From: Allofournierella massiliensis
GTDB taxonomy: Bacteria; Bacillota; Clostridia; Oscillospirales; Ruminococcaceae
Assembly: GCF_004345265.1 (NCBI RefSeq)
Contig: NZ_SLUM01000006.1
Coordinates: 1 to 64,000, forward strand
Length of the DNA: 64,000 nucleotides
Direction of reading: 5' to 3'
Part shown: positions 6,422-16,500 of the stretch, piece by piece
Numbering within the stretch: position 1 is the stretch's first letter
Layout of the letters: each line of letters opens with the position of its first letter
The notes under the pieces: generated by a model
The model's input: only the letters and a program-made list of their open reading frames with translations
The model's database searches: none
Told to the model about the DNA's origin: nothing
Program-made: the position numbers and the translations under genes

Positions 6422-9400
6422 ATGAAAAAACGATTGGTAGCATCGGTGCTTGCTTCGGCAATGCTGGCGGCGAGCATTCCGTTTCCGGCGTTTGCGGAGG
6501 AGCCATATCAATGCGATTTGGTTGTGGACCTCGCCGGAGCGGATCTGGAGGATGGCTATTTTGACCCGGGTGATATCGTAGACGTGACGATCTCGATTGC
6601 CAATGCGGGGTGGTCTAACCCGGATAGCGGTTCAGAACTGCTCGGTATGCAGTTTGGATTGAAGTTTGATGAGCAACTGTTCTCGTGGGTAAAAAATGCG
6701 AGGGACCAGATTTACACAGTTGGTAGTACGTTCGAAAACTATGCACCCATGGAAAACTCCGCGACCGGAGAATATCAGTTGTTTTTTTCTTCCGGGGAGG
6801 CCCCGGCGTTGACTGATGAAAAAATAGTTGTTGCAACCTGCCAGCTGCAAGTTGCTGACCCTGCCCCGGCTAAAGCGGGTGAAACGGAGATCGGTTTGCA
6901 ACTGGATGCAGATAATATCCTATTCGGCGACTTTGATACGGAGACGTATGTGGATGCGGTGGCCAATCTGGTTTCGGATTCTGCGTTGGTTGATACAATA
7001 GTGCCTGTGATTCAGCTGGAAGGCACTCCTGCTTCGGGCGAAGCGGTTTTTTATTATCAGCCGGTAGCGGTAAGCGTGACAGATGACAGCTCGACTACAC
7101 TGGCGCTGGATGGTAAACCTTGGAGTGGACAGTCTCTCACCGAGGGCGGAACATTATGCGCGACCGATGCCCGTGGCAATTCCGCAACCGTCCAGGTAAT
7201 CATTGATGCGGCAGCTTTCAATCAGGCGATTGCCGCAGTTGAACAAATTCCGGAAACCATAGATTACAAATCCATTTCTCTGATCCAGGCGGCGCAGAAG
7301 GCAATCGAAGCAGTGACAGATTCTGCGGCTTCTGCAAAATTGGCTGCACAGAAGCAGAAGGTTCAGGATGCACTGGGAAAATGGAATGCAATTGATGAGC
7401 AGGTTACCGCGGTTGAAAATCTGATTGCTGCATTGCCTGCCGATGTAAAGCCTTCGGATGCAGCGAAACTGGATGAGATTCAACAGAAGATTGACGAACT
7501 GAAAGAATTGGGCGTTGAGACTTCGGATATTGCAAATTATTCCGTATACAGTGCCGCCGTGGAGAATCTGGCAGGTGCATTGGCTGAGATCCAGGCTGTA
7601 CGGGACCAGATCAAGGAGCTGCCCGCAGCGGAGGATGTGAACTTTGCAGATGCTGCCGCAATCAATGGTGCAGAAAAGGCTGCAAAAGATCTGCAGGCCA
7701 AATATGGCGAGGAAGTCCTGTCGGCCGAGGATCTTGCTCCTCTGGTGGCAGCACAGGCCAAACTGAGTGAATTGAATGATGCCCGCAAGGCTCTGGTAGA
7801 GGAAATCGCAAATACGCAGCTGAACATCACCACTGCCCAGAAGGATCAGGACGCGATCCAGGCGCTGCGCGATAAAGTAACCGAACTGGAGGCGCTTGAG
7901 ACCACCTTTACAGCTGATGAGCTGAAAAATCTGGTGGATGCGGAAAAGGCAATGGCCGAGCTGCTGAAGCAGAGTGAGGAAGCGCACGCGGCTCTGGCAA
8001 AACTGCCTGCGCAGGACGAGGTACTCTACACCGATAAGGCGGCCATTGATGCAGCTCAGAAAATGGTGAAGGACCTGGAAGGCAAGGATACCTTTACCGA
8101 AGAAGAGCAGGCGAAACTGGCTGCGGCACAGGCTGGCTACCAGGATATTCTGGACGGAATTGCTCAGGTGGAAAGCGATATTGCGGCCTTGCCTGATGAA
8201 GTTACCCCTGATATGGCATCCCAGATTGCAGAATTGCAGCAGGCGATTGCCCGTTTGACCAAGCGTGCGGTTCCCGTCGCTGAAATTGAGGGCTATGATA
8301 AATATCAGGCTGCGGCAGATGCGCTGGAAAGCATTTTGGCTGAGATCCAGGCTGTACGGGACCAGATCAAGGCGCTGCCTGCAGCGGAGGATGTGAATTT
8401 TGCAGATGCTGCTGCAATCAATGGTGCAGAAAAGGCTGCAAAAAATCTGCAGGCCAAATATGGCGAGAAAGTTCTGTCGGCCGAGGACCTTGCTCCTCTG
8501 GCGGCAGCACAGGCCAAACTGAGTGAATTGAATGATGCCCGCAAGGCTCTGGTAGAGGAAATCGCCAATGCGCAGCTGAGCATCACCACTGCCCAGAAGG
8601 ATCAGGATGCGATCCAGGCGCTGCGCGATAAAGTAACCGAACTGGAGGCGCTTGAAACCACCTTTACCGCTGATGAGCTGAAGAACCTGGTGGATGCGGA
8701 AAAGGCAATGGCCGAGCTGCTGAAGCAGAGTGAGGAAGCGCACGCGGCTCTGGCAAAACTGCCTGCGCAGGACGAGGTACTCTACACCGATAAGGCGGCC
8801 ATTGATGCAGCTCAAAAAATGGTGAAGGACCTGGAAGGCAAGGATACCTTTACCGAAGAAGAGCAGGCGAAACTGGCTGCGGCACAGGCTGGCTACCAGG
8901 ATATTCTGGACGGAATTGCTCAGGTGGAAAGCGATATTGAAGCTTTGCCCGATGAAGTTACTCCCGATCAGCTCAATGTGATTTTGCAGATCCAGCATGC
9001 TATTTCGGCTCTTGCAGAACGTAAGGTGCCCACCGACGTAATCAAGGGGTACGAGAAGTACCAGGCCGCGGCAGATGCCCTGGAAGGCATTTTGGCTGAA
9101 ATTCAGGCAGTGCGGGATCAGGTGAATGCGCTGCCTGACAAAGAAAATGTTTGTTTCACGGATGAAGCAAACATTGAAAATGCGGCAAAGGCAGTGAAGG
9201 CCCTGCAGGAAAAATATGGGGCTGATGTGCTGACTGAAAAGGAATTGGCTCCGCTGGCAGCTGCTCAGGAGGGTCTGACCGAACTGAAGGCTGAACGGGA
9301 GCAGCTGGTTCAGGATATCGCGAACGCAGAGCTACCCGTTACCTTGAAACGGGAGGATGTGGAGCGCATCGAGGCTTTGCGCGAGCGTGTGAAAGCTTTG

Positions 9401-10471
9401 GAAGCAAGGAAAGCGGAGTTTACGCAGGAAGAACTGCTGGTACTGACCAATGCGGAGAAAGCTTTGGAACAGCTGAAAGAGCGCAGCAGCGATGCCCATA
9501 AGGCTCTGGATTCCCTGCCCGGAAGAGATGAGATCCTGTACACCGACAATGTAAAGCTGGAACAGCTGATTCACGAGATGAATGAGTTGGAGGCTTTGGG
9601 CGATACCTTCACCGCGGAAGAGAAGGCTAAGGTGGAAGCTGCACAGGCTGGTCTGAAGGATCTGGACGAGCGCCTGGAGGCACTGGCTGCCAGAATGAAA
9701 GCCGTGGATGGGGAAGTGATTTACAGCGATATTTCCTTGCTGGCCTCCATCGATCAGGAAAAAGTGGCGCTGCAGGCGAGAGGCTGTCCCATTGATGAAA
9801 ATACCGTTGGCAAAGAAGCACTTGATCACTACGCTGTTTTTGTTGCAGCGATTTCTGCAATGAAGAAGGAATTGGCGGATTTGAACCAGGATATGGAAGA
9901 TGCGCTGGACCATTGGAGCTACAACAACGAATCCGCGTTTGATGCGATTCGTGTGAAGATGGATGCGGCGGCTCAGAAGTATCAGATGACGGGCGATCAG
10001 AAGAAGGCTGTGTTTGCACAGTACTCGGAGAGTCAGGATCGGAATGCGGAGGTTAAGAAACTTCTGGATGAGGCAAAGCAGGAAATCAACGATCTGCCCA
10101 AAGATATCACGCTGGATCAGAGCAAAGATGTTGCGGCAATCACGAATCTGCTTGATAAGCTGATCAAGGAATATGGTTTGACGAATAAAGTGCTTGAGAC
10201 GGAATTGGGCACAGCATACACCACTTATAAAAACGCAGTGTCCAAACTGGAAGATCTGAAGGAGGAAAAGCCTGATTCGCAGGAACCGAGTGGCGGCCAG
10301 ACGGCAAACGGCGGGGCTGAACCTCAGAGTACACAGGCTCCGGCTGCGGCACAGGGAACCTCGCCGTCCACAGGCGACTCGTTTAATCTGTTGGCAATGG
10401 CCGGTGTCTTTATGACGGCGGCAATTGGCTGGATCGTATTGAAAATTGGCATCCGGCGCCGGGAAGATTAA
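6422..10471 (+). CDS. Wall-anchored cohesin-like surface protein with long helical repeats
   Basis: The 1349-residue protein has a signal peptide (residues 1-26, ending AFA) and a cohesin-like beta-sandwich (about 30-195; PGDIVDVTISI, GMQFGLKFDEQLF, a late LFFSSGE strand and LGDFDT-like end). An Ig-like segment of about 65 residues follows, then roughly 1040 residues of predicted helix. This stalk is built of about 63-residue subunits grouped into three 252-residue units. A Pro/Gly/Ala-rich spacer leads to a sortase-type end: SPSTGDS, one membrane helix and a RRRED tail. The cohesin head would bind a dockerin, and the stalk would hold it away from the wall. The next gene encodes a dockerin protein. 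The anchor motif is a variant of LPXTG; no sortase gene lies in the window. Confidence 0.8.
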   Translation: MKKRLVASVLASAMLAASIPFPAFAEEPYQCDLVVDLAGADLEDGYFDPGDIVDVTISIANAGWSNPDSGSELLGMQFGLKFDEQLFSWVKNARDQIYTVGSTFENYAPMENSATGEYQLFFSSGEAPALTDEKIVVATCQLQVADPAPAKAGETEIGLQLDADNILFGDFDTETYVDAVANLVSDSALVDTIVPVIQLEGTPASGEAVFYYQPVAVSVTDDSSTTLALDGKPWSGQSLTEGGTLCATDARGNSATVQVIIDAAAFNQAIAAVEQIPETIDYKSISLIQAAQKAIEAVTDSAASAKLAAQKQKVQDALGKWNAIDEQVTAVENLIAALPADVKPSDAAKLDEIQQKIDELKELGVETSDIANYSVYSAAVENLAGALAEIQAVRDQIKELPAAEDVNFADAAAINGAEKAAKDLQAKYGEEVLSAEDLAPLVAAQAKLSELNDARKALVEEIANTQLNITTAQKDQDAIQALRDKVTELEALETTFTADELKNLVDAEKAMAELLKQSEEAHAALAKLPAQDEVLYTDKAAIDAAQKMVKDLEGKDTFTEEEQAKLAAAQAGYQDILDGIAQVESDIAALPDEVTPDMASQIAELQQAIARLTKRAVPVAEIEGYDKYQAAADALESILAEIQAVRDQIKALPAAEDVNFADAAAINGAEKAAKNLQAKYGEKVLSAEDLAPLAAAQAKLSELNDARKALVEEIANAQLSITTAQKDQDAIQALRDKVTELEALETTFTADELKNLVDAEKAMAELLKQSEEAHAALAKLPAQDEVLYTDKAAIDAAQKMVKDLEGKDTFTEEEQAKLAAAQAGYQDILDGIAQVESDIEALPDEVTPDQLNVILQIQHAISALAERKVPTDVIKGYEKYQAAADALEGILAEIQAVRDQVNALPDKENVCFTDEANIENAAKAVKALQEKYGADVLTEKELAPLAAAQEGLTELKAEREQLVQDIANAELPVTLKREDVERIEALRERVKALEARKAEFTQEELLVLTNAEKALEQLKERSSDAHKALDSLPGRDEILYTDNVKLEQLIHEMNELEALGDTFTAEEKAKVEAAQAGLKDLDERLEALAARMKAVDGEVIYSDISLLASIDQEKVALQARGCPIDENTVGKEALDHYAVFVAAISAMKKELADLNQDMEDALDHWSYNNESAFDAIRVKMDAAAQKYQMTGDQKKAVFAQYSESQDRNAEVKKLLDEAKQEINDLPKDITLDQSKDVAAITNLLDKLIKEYGLTNKVLETELGTAYTTYKNAVSKLEDLKEEKPDSQEPSGGQTANGGAEPQSTQAPAAAQGTSPSTGDSFNLLAMAGVFMTAAIGWIVLKIGIRRRED
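7583..9850 (+). repeat. Three in-frame tandem repeats of 756 bp (252 codons)
   Basis: Units start at 7583, 8339 and 9095, an exact 756-base period. Units 1 and 2 are nearly identical at the DNA level over their first 600 or so bases; unit 3 has diverged. Each unit holds four related helical subunits of about 63 residues with recurring LP, YTDKAAID, FTxEE and AAQA motifs. The near-identity points to recent duplication or gene conversion. Confidence 0.9.
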
Positions 10472-10490
10472 GCGAAACAGTACTTTATAA

Positions 10491-10545
10491 AAGGGAGAGA
10501 AGAGACCAGATGTGGAATGCAGAGGGAACTTCTCTCCCTTTTTTA
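10491..10545 (+). terminator. Terminator between the first and second surface genes
   Basis: A perfect 12-bp stem (AAGGGAGAGAAG at 10491-10502 with its complement at 10529-10540) is followed by a T run. It is likely to set the ratio of scaffold to downstream transcripts. Confidence 0.8.
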
Positions 10546-10571
10546 AAAATGTTGAAGGAGGAAATCAGAGG

Positions 10572-13500
10572 ATGAAACATGTTTTGTCGCTGGTGCTAGC
10601 GTTTGCGATGCTCACAAACGTATTTGCACCTATGATCTACGCGGCTGAATCGGTTCCTCAGAATTCCGCTGGAATCGTTCAGCTCACTGAGGATGAATTG
10701 GCTGCGGTTTCGGGAGAAGCGGAAGAGCCTGCCGTGACTGTGGAGCCTACGGTTGAGCCGGAGGAGCCTGTCGCAACTGCGGAGCCCACGGCCGAGCCGG
10801 AGGAGCCTGCCGCAACTGCGGAGCCCACGGCCGAGCCGGAGGAGTCTGTCGCAACTGCGGAGCCCACGGTCGAGCCGGAAGAGCCTGCCGCAACTGCGGA
10901 GCCCACGGCCGAGCCGGAGGAAGCTGTCGCGACTGCGGAGCCCACGGCCGAGCCGGAAGAGCCTGCCGCGACTGCGGAGCCCACGGCTGAGCCGGAAGAG
11001 CCTGTCGCAACTGCGGAGCCTACATCTGAACCGGTGGAGGCAGAGACTGCTCCAAATGCGGCAGTTGTCTTGGATGACAGTGAATTGGACCCGGAGACCA
11101 CGGCGATTTTCTATGAGGCTTCGGAGCCGGGATGGTATTACGGCAAAGTTCCTGTTGCAAAGAATCCTGGTGGCAGCAAACTCGCAGAAAACTTTGAATT
11201 CATACAAGCGGACGGGTTTCATGTCATCTTAACGAAAACCAATGTGGTGGTGATCGATGGGGAGTATTGGCTCTTTGTCCATGCCAACAATGCGTTTGAA
11301 CCGGCCGAAATTACCTATCGGGATGTTTGGGCGACAGCTGAAGAGGGAATGGATCAAACAGTATCGGTGCCTGCGGCTGTGTGCATCGGTCAACCGGATG
11401 AACTGCCTCCGGTTATGCAAACCTCCAACGGCTTTGTTTCCAGTACTATTAAGACCAACATTTCGAAGCTCACAAAATATGATACGGATTACAGCGGAAC
11501 GATTTCCCTGGATACAGCCGGAGCAAGCCTGCTGTATGTGAGCGGCGAGGGCGGCGTGCAGGTGACACAGCAGCCCAATGAAAATGGTGAATTTACGTTC
11601 CGGTTCCCCTCCGGAATCCAGTATGTTCTTCCGAATGAATCTACACCTGCCAGACTGTGGTTCTATGCGGCAGATGCGGACGGTAATATCTACACAAGAC
11701 CATGGGAACTGAATCTCCAACCGGGAGAACAGGTAAACGTCAATTCGGAGACCACACTGTACTGGCGTGGATTGCTCAGCGAAGAGGGAAGTGCGATTAC
11801 ACCGACCTTGAACGATATGGGTCAATCTATTACCGGCTGGTCCAATATGGGAACGGTTATCCCCGACCAGATTACTGCAAAACTGATGAACAACAATGGG
11901 GAGTCGTTGGTGGAGCCGGTTACGGCAACCTACGATGCGCAGCAGGATAAGGTAATCGTTAAGAGCACGGAGATGCCGCAGACAAACGTAGATCAGTGGT
12001 ACCTGGAGGTATTGGTACCCTGTGAAGAGGGTTATACCCTGCGTTTGGGAACTTATCCGCAAAAAGAACAACTGTATACAGAAATTCACTGGGATGCATT
12101 GAGTTTGGGTTTGAAGCAAGGCTCCACCCTGACTGGTAAGGTGTTCCAGCAGAATGAGGAAAACTATCAGTTTGATATTCCGTTTACGCCGGGAGAGGGC
12201 TATAGAGCATCTTTGCAGTGCTACGGTTTGTCGATGGATGCAGAAGAAACCGTAGATGACTATCTTGCGGCATCGTTTGATGGCAATACCGGCAAGGTCA
12301 CGGTTACAGTACTGAAAGATCTGAAACTCTATTCCACCAACAGCACATTCAACCTGACAGTAGAAGGCGATTTTGCATACACCTATGCGATGAGCGGCAG
12401 CATTGGTGCCCCCACTGCATATTGGGAAGGTGGTTCTCCGGAGTGGAATCAACTGCTCTCCAGTGAAGGCGTTCAGGTGAATGTATATTGTTATAATTCC
12501 CCCAGCAACGTGGATGGCTGGTCTAACATGGGCACCATCACGGGGGAGCCGATTGTAACGCTTACCCAGTCGAACGGTGGTGAGAGCACGGATTATTCGG
12601 ATCTGCTCACTGCTTATTATGACGAAGCGGCTGACCGCGTTGTGCTCAAGCTGGCACAGTTGCCGGAAGATATGTCGGGGTATTGGAACCTTGCAATCAC
12701 CATGCCATACGAAGGCTATGAGATCCGTGTGCAAAGTCAAATTCAACAATCTTACCGGACAGTTCGGATTGTTCCAGACAGCGGATTGCTAAGCCTGGGT
12801 ACAACAGCAGGCAGTAAGATGGCTGGAACGATTGAGGTGTATGATGAAAGCGGGAAATATTTCCCGATGCAGTCTGAGCTCGCTTGGAATGTTACCATTT
12901 CCGGAAGCGGAATCACGCTGGCCAGTGGGGAACAGATCAGTGATTATGTGAATGTAACGCTGGAGCCTTCTACCGGAAAGTTGACTGCGGAAGTATTGAA
13001 GGATCTGGAATGTTCGCAAAACGCTTCCATTAAAGTGAATGCCGAATCTGCAACCGAGCGTTTCAGCACATCGTTCTCTGTGGGAATACCTGAACTTGAT
13101 CTTGAATTCAGGCAGAATGGTGGACATGCATATTCTCTGGAGCTTCGCGAAGGAGAGGAATATGAGCTGGAAGTTGGTACAACCAGCCTGGGCAACTATC
13201 AAGGTCTGGATTCTCTTGGCCTGAAATATGAGGCAGTGATTTATCGTGGCAATAAGGCAGACGGCAACTATCCTTCGGAAGAATTTATTGATGCCGCTGA
13301 TTACATCACTCTGACGCAGACCAATGGCAAAATCCGGATTTCTATTGATAAAATGCCCCCGCTCTATGATTATGAAAATGAGCAGGAGTACAAGTATCTG
13401 CTGGGAATCCGTTCGGTCAACAATGATTTTACGGTTTCCGAGTACAGCGGAGTCCATTTTGAAACGGGCTGGAATCCAGTACAGCTGATTCTTTTGAAAG

Positions 13501-16500
13501 ATGGCAGCACGTTGGTGGATACCTTACCGATCAAGCAGGGAGAGTACACCTATGCACTGAAAGCGGAACAGAATGGTAACAGTGTGGACCTTTCTGAAGT
13601 CGGTATAAACTGGAAAGTGACAACCAATACTTTCTATTTGGATGGAAAGATGGTTGCTGCGGCGGACTACGAGATTCGCTTGGATCTGGAAAAGATGACC
13701 ATGACCTACACGCTGAAGCGTGATCTGGAGGGTGTTTCCGGAAATGTGCAGCTGCAGGGTTATTTGGGAGATACCACCTATTTCAGCTCTTCTTGGAGTG
13801 CGGGCTTGCAGAATTTGAATTTGTCGTTCTATGACTTGAACGGCGGCGAGTCGGTAGGTGGATACAGCTACGATTTCAATGAAGAGAAAACCCAGTTCCG
13901 GATCATTGCAAAGAACAGCAGGGGCGTACTGGTGCCGGACAGCAAACTGAGTGATGCCAACTACACGATTGTAGCGGTGGAAGATAATCTGGAAGTGCCT
14001 TTGCAGGAAAGTCAGTACTTCAATGCATCGATCCAGAATCATATGCTCCGTGTGGAAGTGAAAAAGGCGCCTCCAAAGAACTATGGATATGGAATCAAGG
14101 TTCTGTATCAGGATGATGTTTATAAGGCAGAAGACCAGATTACTTACCGAACGGATTCTTCTTCCAAGTACTATAACCTCCGGCTGATTGACCTGAGCAC
14201 AGGAGAGAATACCTATAACATACCCATCGGCACACCTGGTTTGCAAAAAAGCTATCGTGTGCTGGACAACCAGACACAGCAGAAACTCAGTGATGTGATT
14301 GGGCCTGATCTGCTTGGTTTGGAGATCGAGGCATCCAATGGTATGGATGTTTCTCCGTATGTGGAATGTCAGTATGACGTGAAGACCAGTACCCTGACGC
14401 TCATCTGGAAGGATAGCAATCTGCCCATTCGCACTGAAAATGGGGGAGAGCTCCGTTACAGTCTGACAGAAGTTATGACCCCGGAAACGCAGGGGTCGGT
14501 ATCGATTTATGCGGAACTGTTCCGTGCATACCTCTCGCTGAACATTCCCCAGCGAATGGCTCTGGGTACAAAGCGGGTTTGTGTATCCCGTGAATACCAG
14601 ATCGATCCCGATGTTTTGTATAAGGTAACCACAGAATCTGGCATGTCGGTAGAGAAGGAGCCCATATCCGTTGAAGTTACGGAAGAGGGTGCGCTTCAGC
14701 TGACAGTAGCTCCGGATGCGAAAACTGGTGCCTATAAACTGAATATCATTGGCACAGTAGATGGCGGGAAATATCAGTTTAATCACACCAGCACCATCGA
14801 AATTGCAGAGACTGGCAGTGAGGTCCCAGGGTTTGCCTACCGGCTGGAGACGACGGATGCAGCAATCTATGGTGATGACAACCAGTACGAAGACGGGGAC
14901 AGAGTTTATATTCCTTTGCAGAGCAAAGAGGCCAAAACGACGATTACTCCGGTCGATAACAGTGAGGTTGCCGATCTGCAGATCTCAGGTCTCACGCTTG
15001 GTACGGCAGAAAAAACAGCAAGTGGTATTGTAGTTTCCTGGAATGGCGTCAAGGGAACCGACAATATTGTGCTGACGGCATCGATGAAGGATGGAAGTCA
15101 AATTCAAACACATATTACAATCGAGTGCAACATCGATGGTGAACTGCTGATGTATGATTCGCCTTCCTTTGTTCGGATGGGAAGCAGTGTTTGGATTGTT
15201 GGCAAGCAGTATCGAGTCTATCCGCTGGTGGATGGAATGACCCTGAAAGATCGGGGCTATACGCTGAAATACGCAGAGATTCTGGACGAAACTTATTATC
15301 GTGTGGAAGAGGTATACGCAGACGGAAGCATTGTGATTGTTCCGGTGAAGACACGCAATTCCGACCAGGGGGCCTATGCGATGATGGAAATGGTCTATCT
15401 GGATGAAAATGGAATTGAGCGGAGCACGAGTATTTCGCTGTCGTATGGTACAATTGTAACTCAGGGCAACCGAATCAACTTCGAGTCCGAGGATGGATCG
15501 GTGGTTACTGAGGTTCGTATGGCACCTGGAGATTCGACGACGCTGCAGCTTAGCGATACCGATATCAAGACGGTTGAATATGGAGCAAATGTGACCGATT
15601 CGCTGTCCTGGACTGCAGATCCCAACAATCCGGGTGTGGTCACATTGACCATGAATCACTCGACGGCATACAATGATGTGTACTTCTATGCAACTGTTAC
15701 CCGAGCGGATGGAACACAAACCTCGGCGTACACGGTAGTCAACTATCAGAGTCAATATAATCCTGGAAAGCTGCCCGATGATTCTCGGATCTGTTTCGGT
15801 AGCAAGGGAGAAGATGGCGCCTACGATAGCTGGACTGGAAGTACGTACCAGAAGAGAGAGGGCGTCTATACCGGCAAGCTTTATGTGTTCTACAAGGATA
15901 GCGGCGAAAATGTTTCGGAAACCAATGAGCTGGTTGAATCCATGAAGATCACGTCGGGCAGCGATTCGGTGACGATCCTGCGTCAGGGCCTTGAAAACGG
16001 AATGACCTTCTTCGAGTATCAGGTTGATCTGAGCCAGTATGTGGAGGCCAAAATTTTTGCAACAGCAACATTGACGAATGGAGCAACCTGTGAGGCTGTT
16101 TACACGATCAATGTGATTGAGGCTCCTGCTGGTAATCAGGTGACGGTGAAAAATGCCCAGGAGCTGAATCAGGTGTTGAATAGCGCTACTCTGCTGCCGG
16201 GCACTATGATCCGCCTGGAAACTGGCGATTACGAAGGTGACTTTGTCTGTGAGGTTCCCTGCACGATCAGTGGTAATTCCAATCAGGTCAATCTGGTGGG
16301 TACCATGAAATGCCTTGCCTCGCCCGTCACGGTTTCTCAAATTCACTTTGTTGGAAGTGGACAGGAAATCGGCCTTTACGCAGCGCACAATATTGGACTC
16401 TGCAGTTTCAGTGGTTATCAGACGGCAGTGGCGATGGATCCCCGGCAGAATAGTTCCTATTCTTCCTACAGCATTATGAGTGATACGTTTGAAAATAACG

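Noticed and set aside
7154-8998. A 614-residue open frame on the minus strand across the repeats
   Set aside because: It lies opposite the stalk repeats of the surface protein, has low-complexity Cys/Leu/Arg-rich content and no ribosome site; it is a shadow of the repetitive coding sequence.
10734-11033. Possible CRISPR array in the 39-bp repeats
   Set aside because: Repeats are contiguous, without unique spacers, and are in frame within a signal-peptide protein; no cas genes are present.
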